Source: Paenibacillus sp. FSL H7-0737
Lineage (GTDB): Bacteria; Bacillota; Bacilli; Paenibacillales; Paenibacillaceae
Length of the DNA: 64,000 bases
Direction: 5' to 3'
Assembly: GCF_000758545.1 (NCBI RefSeq)
Contig: NZ_CP009279.1
Span: 62,001-126,000, forward strand
This document shows, one piece after another, positions 7,707 through 17,382 of the stretch. How positions within the stretch are numbered: position 1 is the stretch's first letter; each line of letters begins with the position of its first letter. The translations under genes and the position numbers were made by a program. A model generated the notes under the pieces. It did no database searches. It was not told the origin of the DNA and was given only the letters and a program-made list of their open reading frames with translations.

Positions 7707-8634
7707 TCCGTCCTATCCTACTGGTACCTTAATTAACGGCAAATGGCGGGGTAACCGTTATGTCGTTGAGCGGATGCTGGGAAGGGGCGCGAACGGAACC
7801 GTATATCTTGTGCAAAGAGAAGGCAGACGGGAAAGGTACGCGCTAAAAATCGGATACGATACACTTGAACTTCAATCGGAGATCAATGTACTAACCTCGC
7901 TGCAATCACGGCGAAAGCGGAATGAGCATCGTGCTCGTCGTGAGAATCCATTGTCTTCTTATTTTTTGGAAGCGGATGATTTTGCGAATGGGGATAATGT
8001 CCCCTTCTATGTAATGAGGTATGTTGAAGGCAAACCTCTGCATCACTTTTTATCGAAAAACGGTCCCGACTGGTTAGGCCTGGTAGGGCTTGGTCTGCTT
8101 GATAAGCTGCGCACACTGCATGAATGCGGTTTTGTGTTCGGGGATTTGAAGCCGGAGAACGTCATGGTATCAAAGTACGGCGAAGTGGAGCTGATCGACT
8201 TTGGGGGCACAAGTCCTATTGGTCGCAGTGTGAAGCAGTTTACCGAATGGCATGACCGTGGCTTTTGGAATGCAGGCAGCCGCACGAGTGATGAGGGTTA
8301 TGATCTATTCGCTTTTGCTGTACTGTGCCTCCGTCTTTTGAATGAAGAGGGGCTCAAGAAAGCTGCGCTACAGCTGCCGCAGACAAGAAGTGTAGATGAG
8401 CTGTTTAAGCTGGCTAGAAATCTACCCGACAAGAAACTATCCTCTTGGATTTGTTTGGCATTAAAAGGAGGTTTCACCGGTTCCGCAGATGCTACAGAGC
8501 TCTGGCGAAGCCATATTTACAATTCGCGTAGAAAGCGTCCTGATAGTATGGACACACCTCGCTGGCTCAAAAATGCTTTTGGGTTATCCTTGTTTGTGCT
8601 TGCCTTTACAATTTATTGGGTATTTCGGTTTTGA
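7696..8634 (+). CDS. yabT: Serine/threonine protein kinase YabT, membrane anchored
   Basis: This is a Hanks-type kinase of about 312 residues. Counting from ATG 7696, the glycine loop GRGANG is at residues 29-34, the ATP-binding lysine is K51 (ALKIG), the catalytic loop is GDLKPEN with D150, and the DFG aspartate is D168 (IDFGG). The HRD motif is replaced by FGD, as is common in this family. A single C-terminal membrane segment follows (FGLSLFVLAFTIYWVF). B. subtilis YabT is a DNA-stimulated kinase of the forespore septum that phosphorylates RecA and other DNA-binding proteins. TTG 7687 and GTG 7690 sit better behind the GAAGGGA at 7677, so the exact start is open. Confidence 0.88.
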   Translation: MSSNPSYPTGTLINGKWRGNRYVVERMLGRGANGTVYLVQREGRRERYALKIGYDTLELQSEINVLTSLQSRRKRNEHRARRENPLSSYFLEADDFANGDNVPFYVMRYVEGKPLHHFLSKNGPDWLGLVGLGLLDKLRTLHECGFVFGDLKPENVMVSKYGEVELIDFGGTSPIGRSVKQFTEWHDRGFWNAGSRTSDEGYDLFAFAVLCLRLLNEEGLKKAALQLPQTRSVDELFKLARNLPDKKLSSWICLALKGGFTGSADATELWRSHIYNSRRKRPDSMDTPRWLKNAFGLSLFVLAFTIYWVFRF

Positions 8635-8670
8635 ACTTATACATATAGTTAGAGAAAAGGGGGGCCGCAT

Positions 8671-10113
8671 ATGGAGCAAATGAATGGACTGGTGGAGTCA
8701 GTATTGGAGTCAGCAGCCGAGCACGAGCTGTGGGCGCCCCATGACACCATTGTAGTCGCAGTTTCCGGCGGCCCGGATTCTGTGGCTCTTTTGCATGTTT
8801 TGCATGAAATAGCTTTAAACGTTATGCCACTTACCTTAATATGCGCTCATGTGAATCACGGATTTAGAGCGGAGTCTAAGGAAGAGGCAGAGCTAGTACG
8901 TGGTATGGCTGAACAATTGGGACTGCCCTTTGAGTTGGCAGAATTCGATATTCCCTCTTTGGCTAAAGAGAGTGGACTCGGCCCTGAGGGGACAGCGCGC
9001 GAGAAGCGATACGAATTCCTGATTGATACCGCACACCGTTATGGGGCGCGCTCCGTTGCTCTGGCTCATCATGCGGATGATCAGGCAGAAACGGTGATTA
9101 TGCGTCTATTGCGAGGAAGCGGTTTATCGGGGCTGTCCGGTATCAAGTGGAAAAGAACAGAAAAAAAGGTGGAACTCATTCGTCCATTCCTACGTATTAA
9201 CAAAACGGCTCTTCTTGGGTTATGTCAGAATGAAGGTTTCACCTATGCCGAGGATGCGACTAATCTGCTGACGAAATACAAGCGGAATGCTGTTCGATTG
9301 GAAGTTCTTCCTTTTCTGGAAAGGTATAACGGCAGAGTAAGGCAGTCACTTGTGCAGCTTGCGGAAATTGCAGGAGCTGAGGATGAATATATGGAAGCAT
9401 CTGCGGTAAAATGCTTTGAGGAGCTGGTTTCGGAAGGGGAAGGGAAATATACCTTTAACAGAGCTTCATTTGCGGCCATACCCTCCGCTTTACAACGGCG
9501 TTTGATTAAACTAATATTAAATTATCTGTCGGCGGATCTATCTGCCCTTGATTTCTCCAAGATTGAATCTGTACGTCGGGGAACGCTGCAGAGCTATCCC
9601 ACCACCTGGAGTTTGGATTTAGGTGGAGGCCTGACTTGTGTGCGGCAATATGATATCATCTTGTTCTCGTCCAAGCCCGCGCAGCAACAGGCAAGCTATA
9701 CATATCGTCTGTTTTTACCGGATTCCGAGCTTAAGCTGGAGGAAATAGGTAAGGTGATGTCGATGGCGGTGCTGGAGAGAGAAAACTTTTTTGTACAGGG
9801 GGAGGATTATGGGAAGATGTCGGCTTGGTTTGACCGTGATGAACTGGTCTTTCCACTAACGATTCGTTCCCGATTGCCTGGAGATACCATAAGAGTCATG
9901 GGATTAAACGGAAGCAAAAAGGTAAAAGATATTTATATTGATGATAAAATACCTGCTGCTGAACGCTCAATGATCCCCCTCGTTTGTGATGGTTTGGGCA
10001 ATATCGTCTGGATTCCGGGCGTAAGACGCTCGATGCATGCCGCAGTAGGGCGGCAAACGACCTCGGTACTTCTATTGTCTCTAGCAGAGCTGGATGACCG
10101 TGAAGAAACGTAA
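8671..10113 (+). CDS. tilS: tRNA(Ile)-lysidine synthase TilS
   Basis: This 480-residue enzyme attaches lysine to C34 of the CAU-anticodon tRNA(Ile2) using ATP, changing its specificity from Met to Ile codons; it is essential. The PP-loop SGGPDS lies at residues 32-37, followed by HVNHGFR and ALAHHADDQAET, typical of the N-terminal N-type ATP pyrophosphatase domain. The C-terminal TilS substrate-binding domain ends with RSRLPGD and KKVKDIYIDDKIP. The ATG follows AAAAGGGGGG. The downstream neighbours hpt and ftsH match the conserved tilS-hpt-ftsH order. Confidence 0.97.
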   Translation: MEQMNGLVESVLESAAEHELWAPHDTIVVAVSGGPDSVALLHVLHEIALNVMPLTLICAHVNHGFRAESKEEAELVRGMAEQLGLPFELAEFDIPSLAKESGLGPEGTAREKRYEFLIDTAHRYGARSVALAHHADDQAETVIMRLLRGSGLSGLSGIKWKRTEKKVELIRPFLRINKTALLGLCQNEGFTYAEDATNLLTKYKRNAVRLEVLPFLERYNGRVRQSLVQLAEIAGAEDEYMEASAVKCFEELVSEGEGKYTFNRASFAAIPSALQRRLIKLILNYLSADLSALDFSKIESVRRGTLQSYPTTWSLDLGGGLTCVRQYDIILFSSKPAQQQASYTYRLFLPDSELKLEEIGKVMSMAVLERENFFVQGEDYGKMSAWFDRDELVFPLTIRSRLPGDTIRVMGLNGSKKVKDIYIDDKIPAAERSMIPLVCDGLGNIVWIPGVRRSMHAAVGRQTTSVLLLSLAELDDREET

Positions 10114-10159
10114 TGGTCGATGTAAGTCTTTCATAGTATAACTTAGGAGGTTTCGCAAG

Positions 10160-10699
10160 TTGCAAAATGATATTCAAGAAGTCTTGATCACCGAAGAGGA
10201 ACTTCAGCAGAAAATTAAGGAGCTCGGTCGAACACTGAGCGAAGAATACGCAGGACGTACCCCTTTAGTCATTTGTGTACTAAAAGGCGCGTTTATATTT
10301 ATGGCAGATCTGGTTAAAGCCATTACAGTACCTGTTGAGATGGATTTCATGGCAGTATCTAGCTATGGAGCATCCACCAAGTCCTCTGGTGTTGTCAAAA
10401 TTATTAAGGATTTAGATGTATCGGTAGAAGGCCGCGATATCTTGATCGTTGAAGATATTATTGACAGTGGCCTTACGCTCAGCTATTTGATTGAGCTACT
10501 CCGCAACCGCAATGCTGCTTCTATCAATGTGGTTACCTTGTTTGATAAGCCCTCAGGTCGTACGGTTAATCTAGAAGCCAGCTATACAGGCTTCGTGTTG
10601 CCAGACGAATTTGTAGTAGGCTACGGATTGGATTATGCCGAGCGGTATCGGAACCTCCCATATGTTGGAGTACTGAAGCCTGAGATTTATTCCAATTGA
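10160..10699 (+). CDS. hpt: Hypoxanthine phosphoribosyltransferase
   Basis: This 179-residue purine salvage enzyme converts hypoxanthine and guanine with PRPP into IMP and GMP. The PRPP-binding motif [11 protein letters not shown] is visible near residue 97, and the [11 protein letters not shown] segment is typical. The start is TTG at 10160 behind TAGGAGG (10144-10150, 9-nt spacing). The nearby ATG at 10167 is out of frame. It lies between tilS and ftsH, a conserved arrangement. In Bacillus the HprT and TilS proteins act with ftsH regulation, but no regulatory site is visible here. Confidence 0.96.
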   Translation: MQNDIQEVLITEEELQQKIKELGRTLSEEYAGRTPLVICVLKGAFIFMADLVKAITVPVEMDFMAVSSYGASTKSSGVVKIIKDLDVSVEGRDILIVEDIIDSGLTLSYLIELLRNRNAASINVVTLFDKPSGRTVNLEASYTGFVLPDEFVVGYGLDYAERYRNLPYVGVLKPEIYSN

Positions 10700-10808
10700 A
10701 CTATTGATTGCCTTGATCATACGGATCGGGCACCCTTGGCTTCCTTTATTTGAGGTGTCCCAAGAGGCTATGGTACAATAACTTGAGTGTTGCGAGAGGA
10801 GGTAGGGG

Positions 10809-12863
10809 ATGAATCGGTTCATCCGGAATTCTGGTTTTTATTTGATTTTATTTTTAGTCGTGGTGGGTATTGTCCAGTTTGTGAGCAATGGAAATGAAGC
10901 CGCCGATTTCCCTAGATACGACGAGTTACGGCAGGAGATCAAGAGCAACAATGTGAAGGATTTGACGGTTCAGTTTGAGGGTAATGCCTTTTTAGTTACA
11001 GGCGAATATAGAGAGTTGCCTGCCGATACTAAATCGAAAAGCTTCTCCACATATATTCCTCCAACAGATGCTGCTATTAATGAACTGATTCAAGCCAGTG
11101 ATGTTAATGGGATTGAATTAACTCAGAAGAAAATGGAAGGCACCAGCATTTGGCTGACATTCCTTTCTTCTATTATCCCGCTAGTCATTATGTTCATCTT
11201 GTTCTTCTTCCTGTTTAACCAGGCGCAAGGTGGCGGCGGTAAAGTCATGAATTTCGGCAAGAGCAAGGCTCGGTTATATAATGAAGAGAAGAAGAAAATC
11301 AGCTTCGAGGATGTTGCAGGGGCGGACGAAGAGAAGCAAGAGCTTGTCGAAGTCGTTGAGTTCCTGAAAGATCCGCGCAAATTTGCAGCTGTCGGTGCAC
11401 GTATCCCTAAAGGCGTACTGCTTGTAGGCCCTCCGGGAACAGGTAAAACATTGCTTGCACGTGCAGTAGCAGGTGAAGCCGGTGTTCCTTTCTTTAGTAT
11501 TTCCGGTTCCGATTTTGTAGAAATGTTCGTGGGTGTCGGTGCTTCTCGGGTACGTGATTTGTTCGAGAACGCTAAGAAGAACGCGCCATGTATTATCTTC
11601 ATTGATGAAATTGATGCTGTGGGTCGTCAACGCGGCGCCGGACTCGGCGGCGGACATGACGAGCGCGAGCAAACACTTAACCAATTGCTGGTTGAGATGG
11701 ATGGATTCGGTGGTAACGAAGGCATTATTATTGTTGCGGCAACTAACCGCGCTGATATACTTGATCCTGCATTACTTCGTCCAGGACGTTTTGACCGTCA
11801 AATTACGGTTGACCGCCCTGACGTAAAAGGCCGTGAAGCTGTACTTAAGGTTCACGCTCGTAACAAGCCGCTTACGAAAGATGTAAGACTGGATGTTGTC
11901 GCTAAACGCACAACTGGATTCACGGGTGCTGATCTAGAGAATCTGCTAAATGAAGCAGCATTGCTAGCTGCACGTCGTAACCGCAAAGATATTTCCATGA
12001 TTGAAGTGGATGAAGCCATTGACCGTGTTATCGTGGGTACTGAGAAACGTAGTCGGGTTATCAGTGACCGTGAGAAACGCATTGTTGCTTACCATGAAGC
12101 AGGCCATACTATAGCTGGTTATTTCCTTGAGCATGCTGATATGGTGCATAAAGTTACAATTATCCCACGCGGACGTGCCGGCGGATATGTTATTATGCTT
12201 CCGAAGGAAGATCGGATGATCGTTACCAAGCAGGAGCTTTTGGATAAGGTTACTGGATTACTTGGTGGACGTGTTGCCGAAGAATTGTTTATTGGTGAGA
12301 TCGGTACGGGCGCATACAGTGACTTCCAACAGGCTACGCGCATCGTGCGTGCCATGATCATGGAGTACGGTATGAGCGATAAGCTTGGACCTATGCAGTT
12401 CGGCTCGTCTCAAGGCCAAGTATTCTTGGGTCGTGATATTGGGCATGAACAGAATTATAGTGATTCCATCGCTTATGAGATTGATCAAGAAATGCAGAAC
12501 TTTATTACTTCGAGCTACGAACGTTGTAAAGAACTGTTGCTCAAATACTCTAAAGAAATGCACCTGATTGCCAATACGTTACTTGAGAAGGAAACACTTG
12601 AGCTTGATCAGATTAAAGAGCTGATTGAACAAGGATTCCTTTCTGAAGATGGTAAGGCTGAGGGTGGCGAAGGCGTTGCGCTTGAAGTTGGCGAACCTGT
12701 CATTGATAATATCGGTGATGTGCGTGTCCGCATTCAAGGCAAGTCTGAAGATACTGATTCCACGCCTCCGAACCTATCAAAGGAAATCCCGAACAAACCT
12801 GAATCTGAGGGTAATGACGGATCTGATGATGACAATAAAGGCGGCGGAACTAGCCTTACCTAA
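10809..12863 (+). CDS. ftsH: ATP-dependent zinc metalloprotease FtsH
   Basis: This is a 684-residue membrane AAA+ protease. Two membrane segments (about residues 6-25 and 112-132) bracket the extracytoplasmic domain. Walker A GPPGTGKT is at 207-214, Walker [10 protein letters not shown] follows, then the SRH region [17 protein letters not shown], and the zinc site HEAGH starts at H429. FtsH degrades misfolded membrane proteins and short-lived regulators, and in Bacillus it is needed for Spo0A activation and sporulation. The C-terminal 60 residues are acidic and low in complexity. A terminator follows directly. Confidence 0.98.
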   Translation: MNRFIRNSGFYLILFLVVVGIVQFVSNGNEAADFPRYDELRQEIKSNNVKDLTVQFEGNAFLVTGEYRELPADTKSKSFSTYIPPTDAAINELIQASDVNGIELTQKKMEGTSIWLTFLSSIIPLVIMFILFFFLFNQAQGGGGKVMNFGKSKARLYNEEKKKISFEDVAGADEEKQELVEVVEFLKDPRKFAAVGARIPKGVLLVGPPGTGKTLLARAVAGEAGVPFFSISGSDFVEMFVGVGASRVRDLFENAKKNAPCIIFIDEIDAVGRQRGAGLGGGHDEREQTLNQLLVEMDGFGGNEGIIIVAATNRADILDPALLRPGRFDRQITVDRPDVKGREAVLKVHARNKPLTKDVRLDVVAKRTTGFTGADLENLLNEAALLAARRNRKDISMIEVDEAIDRVIVGTEKRSRVISDREKRIVAYHEAGHTIAGYFLEHADMVHKVTIIPRGRAGGYVIMLPKEDRMIVTKQELLDKVTGLLGGRVAEELFIGEIGTGAYSDFQQATRIVRAMIMEYGMSDKLGPMQFGSSQGQVFLGRDIGHEQNYSDSIAYEIDQEMQNFITSSYERCKELLLKYSKEMHLIANTLLEKETLELDQIKELIEQGFLSEDGKAEGGEGVALEVGEPVIDNIGDVRVRIQGKSEDTDSTPPNLSKEIPNKPESEGNDGSDDDNKGGGTSLT

Positions 12864-12892
12864 GCAGGATCACTATTCATAAGATGTAAATT

Positions 12893-12927
12893 AATCCGGA
12901 GAGCGTAATTGTCTCCGGATTTTTTAT
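12893..12927 (+). terminator. Intrinsic terminator after ftsH
   Basis: AATCCGGAGA (12893-12902) pairs with TCTCCGGATT (12912-12921) around a 9-nt loop, then a T-run follows. Confidence 0.92.
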
Positions 12928-12958
12928 TTTAATTTTTAGGTAATTTCATGCTTGGAAG

Positions 12959-13001
12959 CCTGTCTAGTCACATTGACAGGGGCTGGAACGTTGTGTACAT
13001 T
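12959..13001 (+). promoter_or_regulatory. Predicted nadA promoter with overlapping inverted repeat
   Basis: TTGACA (12973-12978) and TACATT (12996-13001) are 17 bp apart. An inverted repeat CCTGTC/GACAGG (12959-12964 and 12975-12980) overlaps the -35. NAD synthesis operons in Firmicutes are commonly repressed by NiaR (YrxA). This palindrome is a candidate operator, but I cannot check it against a consensus here. Confidence 0.55.
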
Positions 13002-13120
13002 AGTGATTAATATTACTTACTATTAACATCAGCTTATTCATTTTTTCGGATGATGGCTCATGCCATTTGATAACATCGCACCGGCGTAAAGCCGCGAAGA
13101 TTTAAGGGGGAGAACAATCG

Positions 13121-14059
13121 GTGGAAGCTCTGGCACTTGAGCGTAAGCAGGAACAGAATCGAGAACTTCGTATACGTCTTGAACAGCTTAAGAAGGAAAG
13201 AAACGCAATCATTTTAGCTCATTATTATCAACGTGATGAAATTCAGGAGGTTGCCGATTTCCGGGGAGACTCTTTTTTACTCGCTCAGAAGGCTGCAGAG
13301 ACTGATGCAGAGGTTATTGTATTCTGCGGTGTTCATTTCATGGGGGAAAGTGCTAAAATTCTGGCTCCAAACAAAACCGTCCTTATTCCTGATGAACGTG
13401 CAGGCTGCCCAATGGCTGATATGGTCAATGTAGACGGTTTGCGTAAGCTTAAAGCGCAACATCCAAATGCTAAAGTGGTGACTTATATCAACTCGTCTGC
13501 AGAGATTAAAGCGGAAACTGATATCTGTTGTACCTCTGCCAATGCCGTGAAAGTAATCGAATCCCTCGATGCTGAAGAAATTATCTGGGTACCCGATAAG
13601 AATCTTGGTCAATACGTACAAGATCAGACCGGCAAAAAACTGATTATCTGGGAAGGCTATTGCAACACTCATGATATGTTGACTGTTAAAGATGTAGTAG
13701 AAATGAGAGCGAAATACCCAGAAGCAGAATTTGTAGTTCATCCAGAATGTCGTCCGGAAGTAGTGGCCATGGGTGATTATGTAGGTAGTACTACATCCAT
13801 TCTCGAGTATTGCCGGAAATCTGACCGTAAGCAATTTATCGTTGGAACTGAGGATGGTACAGGGTATCAGCTTCGTAAAGATAGTCCGGATAAAGAATTC
13901 CATTTTGCTACAAAATTTCTTGTTTGTCCTAATATGAAAGTTAACAATCTAAAAAAACTGGTGAAATGCCTGGAGACGATGAAGCCACAAATCTATGTAC
14001 CGCCTGCTGTCGCCGACAAAGCCAGAACTTCCCTAGAGCGCATGCTACAAGTCCGGTAG
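13121..14059 (+). CDS. nadA: Quinolinate synthase NadA
   Basis: This 312-residue [4Fe-4S] enzyme condenses iminoaspartate with dihydroxyacetone phosphate to quinolinate. Conserved cysteines in CGVHFMGESA, DICCTSANA and HPECRPEV are candidates for the cluster ligands. AHYYQRDEIQ near the N-terminus is a family signature. The start is GTG 13121 behind AAGGGGGAG. It is the first gene of nadA-nadB-nadC, the de novo NAD pathway from aspartate. The operon is inserted between ftsH and coaX, a place where B. subtilis has no nad genes. Confidence 0.97.
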   Translation: MEALALERKQEQNRELRIRLEQLKKERNAIILAHYYQRDEIQEVADFRGDSFLLAQKAAETDAEVIVFCGVHFMGESAKILAPNKTVLIPDERAGCPMADMVNVDGLRKLKAQHPNAKVVTYINSSAEIKAETDICCTSANAVKVIESLDAEEIIWVPDKNLGQYVQDQTGKKLIIWEGYCNTHDMLTVKDVVEMRAKYPEAEFVVHPECRPEVVAMGDYVGSTTSILEYCRKSDRKQFIVGTEDGTGYQLRKDSPDKEFHFATKFLVCPNMKVNNLKKLVKCLETMKPQIYVPPAVADKARTSLERMLQVR

Positions 14060-14098
14060 TATGCGCTACTCTTTCGTTGAAACAGGTGAAACGCGGTC

Positions 14099-15715
14099 AT
14101 GATTCCACAATATTTGGTTGATTTTGATCTTCGGGATATTCCTAAAGTAAAGACAGATTGTATTGTTATCGGTTCAGGGATTGCCGGATTGTTCACAGCT
14201 ATTAAAGCTAGTGAAGATCGGCGTGTCATTATGATCACAAAGAAATCAGTAATGGAGAGTAATACTCGCTATGCACAGGGGGGGATCGCAGCTGTAATCG
14301 CTGAGGACGATTCCCCTGCTTACCACCGGCAGGATACATTAATGGCGGGAGCAGGTCTGTGCTCATCCACAGCTGTCGATGCACTTGTTAATGAAGGACC
14401 AGATAGAGTTCATGAGCTAATTCGTTTAGGTACTCTTTTTGATAAGGAAGATGGGGTACTGGCTTTGACGCAGGAAGGAGCGCATAGTCACCGTCGTATT
14501 TTGCATGCTAATGGAGATGCTACAGGGTATGAGATCGTTCGTGCCTTGGCTGAACAGGTAGCTGAACATGAGAACATTGAGGTGTGGGATGATCATTATG
14601 TCATTGATCTCATCACTGAAGGTGGAGAATGTGTAGGCGCATTGTTGCAGCGTCCCGGCGGCGGACGGTTATTCCTGCAAGGGGATGCGACTATTTTGTG
14701 CTCTGGCGGTGCAGGACAATTATTTAGATACACTACCAACCCTGAAGTAGCTACAGGCGACGGGGTAGCCATTGCTTATCGTGCCGGGGCTCATATACGA
14801 GATATGGAATTTATTCAATTTCATCCTACAGCATTGAGTTATCCTGGAGCTCCTAGATTCCTAATCTCCGAAGCAGTTCGTGGGGAAGGAGCAGTATTGC
14901 GCAATATTAATGGAGAGCGGTTCATGAAACGATATCATGAGTTGCTTGAGCTAGCCCCACGAGATATTGTAGCTCGGGCTATTGTAAGTGAAATGGAGCT
15001 TACAAAGTCAACGTTTGTCTATTTGGATATTACGCATGAATCCCCAGAAATGGTGAAGCATCGTTTCCCTACAATACATGAGACCTGTATGGGCTATGGA
15101 CTGGATATTACAAGTGATTGGATTCCAGTGGCTCCAGCTGCGCATTATATGATGGGGGGCATTAAGACCGATCTGAATGGGGAGAGTACGATTCCTCGCT
15201 TGTTTGCTTGCGGGGAGGTTTCTTCCACAGGCGTACATGGGGCTAATCGATTAGCAAGCAATTCATTATCGGAAGCAGTTGTTTTTGGACATCGTATTAT
15301 TGAGCGGATTCGCCAATTATCTCCGCTTGGATGTGATGTAACATCAGTTAGTAGCAACGAAGGGCGTGTTGATTCGCCAACTCAAGCTATTGTGGAACGC
15401 CGTTTGAAGCTACAAAAGGTAATGGTTCGATATGCTGGATTACGACGTAATGAAGAGACCTTGTCTAAGGGAATAGAAGAATTGAAACGGCAGCTACCCA
15501 TCTTTGGATCCGTATTGACTAAACGCGAGGAATACGAGTTCGCTAATATGCTGACCTGCTGTTTGCTCGTGACAGAGTCTGCTCTAGCACGGGAAGAGAG
15601 TCGCGGGGCACATTACCGTGAGGATTACCCGCAGCGAAGTGATGATCAGTGGCGCAAGCACCTGCTTCAAATTCGCGATCTGGGAATAGTGGAGGAATTA
15701 AGCGATGATGTTTAA
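14099..15715 (+). CDS. nadB: L-aspartate oxidase NadB
   Basis: This 538-residue flavoprotein oxidises L-aspartate to iminoaspartate, the substrate for NadA. The FAD-binding GSGIAG is at residues 25-30 (CIVIGSGIAGLF). The succinate-dehydrogenase-like segments EFIQFHPTAL, SEAVRGEGAVL, and HGANRLASNSLSEAVVFG are present. A helical C-terminal domain ends in REESRGAHYREDYP. The gene lies 39 bp after nadA, and its end overlaps the nadC start by 11 bp, so the three are one operon. Confidence 0.97.
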   Translation: MIPQYLVDFDLRDIPKVKTDCIVIGSGIAGLFTAIKASEDRRVIMITKKSVMESNTRYAQGGIAAVIAEDDSPAYHRQDTLMAGAGLCSSTAVDALVNEGPDRVHELIRLGTLFDKEDGVLALTQEGAHSHRRILHANGDATGYEIVRALAEQVAEHENIEVWDDHYVIDLITEGGECVGALLQRPGGGRLFLQGDATILCSGGAGQLFRYTTNPEVATGDGVAIAYRAGAHIRDMEFIQFHPTALSYPGAPRFLISEAVRGEGAVLRNINGERFMKRYHELLELAPRDIVARAIVSEMELTKSTFVYLDITHESPEMVKHRFPTIHETCMGYGLDITSDWIPVAPAAHYMMGGIKTDLNGESTIPRLFACGEVSSTGVHGANRLASNSLSEAVVFGHRIIERIRQLSPLGCDVTSVSSNEGRVDSPTQAIVERRLKLQKVMVRYAGLRRNEETLSKGIEELKRQLPIFGSVLTKREEYEFANMLTCCLLVTESALAREESRGAHYREDYPQRSDDQWRKHLLQIRDLGIVEELSDDV

Positions 15716-16580
15716 TGGTTACAATGAAGAACTAGTACAATCCATTAAGGCTTGGCTGCGGGAAGATGTTGGTTCCGGTGATGTAACAACACAAATGACA
15801 ATACCTGTTGGCCATGAATCTAAAGGGATTATTCATGCTAAAGAAGATGGCGTAATTTGTGGTATCCCGATTGCAGAGTTGGTTTTTGAAATTGTTGATC
15901 CTACGCTTAGCTTTACAGCCCTTGTAGAAGAAGGTCAAGCAGTGACAAAAGGGACTGTAATTATTGAGGTAGAGGGAAGCACACATGCAATTCTTACGGG
16001 TGAACGGCTTGCACTCAACTTGATGCAGCGTCTTTCCGGTGTAGCATCACGTACGTCATCTTTCGTACAGGTGCTCGATGGATTACCGACTCGTCTAGTA
16101 GATACACGTAAGACTACACCAGGACATCGTATGCTGGAAAAATATGCAGTTCGTGTTGGTGGAGGCTTTAATCATCGTTTTGGTCTATATGATGCGGTTA
16201 TGATCAAGGACAATCATATCAAAGGTGCAGGTGGTATTAGGCAGGCAGTAGGTCGTGCGCGGAAGAACATTCCACATACGATGAGCATTGAAGTAGAGAC
16301 TGAGAACTTAGAGCAAGTCGAAGAGGCGCTGGCAGCAGGTGCTGATATTATTATGCTTGATAATATGTCTAACGAGATGATGAAGCAAGCGGTGGCTAGG
16401 ATTAAAGCTAAAGCTCCACATGTCAAGACAGAGGCCTCCGGCAATGTATCGTTAGAAACGGTTCGTGGGATCGCAGAAACAGGTGTGGATGTGATTTCTG
16501 TAGGACGCCTTACGTACTCCTTTTCCAGTCTGGATATTAGTCTAGACCTTAATGCCAAGAAGGAAGGGTCCTCATCATGA
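15705..16580 (+). CDS. nadC: Nicotinate-nucleotide pyrophosphorylase (carboxylating) NadC
   Basis: This 291-residue quinolinate phosphoribosyltransferase converts quinolinate and PRPP to nicotinate mononucleotide and CO2. The family signatures DTRKTTPGHR, KYAVRVGGGFNHR and VMIKDNHI, and the C-terminal barrel segment IMLDNMSNE, are all present. Two adjacent ATGs (15705 and 15708) overlap the nadB end. The stop overlaps the coaX start by 4 bp (ATGA), tying NAD synthesis to the first step of CoA synthesis in one transcript. Confidence 0.97.
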   Translation: MMFNGYNEELVQSIKAWLREDVGSGDVTTQMTIPVGHESKGIIHAKEDGVICGIPIAELVFEIVDPTLSFTALVEEGQAVTKGTVIIEVEGSTHAILTGERLALNLMQRLSGVASRTSSFVQVLDGLPTRLVDTRKTTPGHRMLEKYAVRVGGGFNHRFGLYDAVMIKDNHIKGAGGIRQAVGRARKNIPHTMSIEVETENLEQVEEALAAGADIIMLDNMSNEMMKQAVARIKAKAPHVKTEASGNVSLETVRGIAETGVDVISVGRLTYSFSSLDISLDLNAKKEGSSS

Positions 16581-17344
16581 TGCTTGCTGTCGATGTCGGT
16601 AATACCAATATTGTTCTCGGTGTATACAGAAAGCGCGAATTGTTACATCATTTTCGGCTAAGTACTGCCCGCCAATCCACCGTGGACGAATATGGAGTGC
16701 TGATACACAATCTTTTTCAGATGTCAGGGATCTCTGTCAAAGATGTGGAAGGTGTAATTATATCCTCGGTAGTTCCACCTCTGGTTAAGACTATCGTGGA
16801 TATGTGTATAAAGTATATAGGCAAAGATCCGTTACTCGTAGGACCAGGGATAAAAACGGGACTTAATCTTCGCTATGAGAATCCGCGTGAGATTGGCGCA
16901 GACCGGATTGTTAATGCTGTGGCTGCGATTGAACAATATAAATGTCCGCTTGTTGTTGTTGATTTTGGTACGGCTACGACCTTCGACTGTATCGATGCAG
17001 GGGCTAATTATCTTGGAGGAGCGATTGTTCCGGGTCTTGTTATTTCTACAGAGGCCTTATACCAGCGGGCGTCGAAACTGCCACGAATTGAGTTGGAGAA
17101 GCCTAAAAAGGTTATCGGACGTAATACAGTTCACGCTATGCAGGCTGGTATTATTTTTGGGTATGCAGGCCAAGTCGAGGGGATTGTAAAGCGTATCAAA
17201 ATCGAGATGAACGCTCCGGAACTGAAGGTTATTTCTACTGGAGGCCTCGCTTCGCTAATTGCGGGGGAGACGGATTGTATCGACGAAGTAAATCCTATGT
17301 TAACACTAGAAGGATTACGAATTATTTATGACCGTAACCAATAA
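16577..17344 (+). CDS. coaX: Type III pantothenate kinase CoaX
   Basis: This 255-residue enzyme of the ASKHA fold phosphorylates pantothenate in CoA synthesis. The N-terminal phosphate loop DVGNTNIVLGVY, the ENPREIGADRIVNA segment and the VDFGTATTFD motif are diagnostic of type III, which needs a monovalent cation and is not feedback inhibited by CoA. The start codon overlaps the nadC stop by 4 bp. coaX followed by hslO is a conserved pair in Bacillales. Confidence 0.96.
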   Translation: MMLAVDVGNTNIVLGVYRKRELLHHFRLSTARQSTVDEYGVLIHNLFQMSGISVKDVEGVIISSVVPPLVKTIVDMCIKYIGKDPLLVGPGIKTGLNLRYENPREIGADRIVNAVAAIEQYKCPLVVVDFGTATTFDCIDAGANYLGGAIVPGLVISTEALYQRASKLPRIELEKPKKVIGRNTVHAMQAGIIFGYAGQVEGIVKRIKIEMNAPELKVISTGGLASLIAGETDCIDEVNPMLTLEGLRIIYDRNQ

Positions 17345-17382
17345 AGATAAAGAAGCCTAAAGGGCGAAGAGATAGGAGGGCT

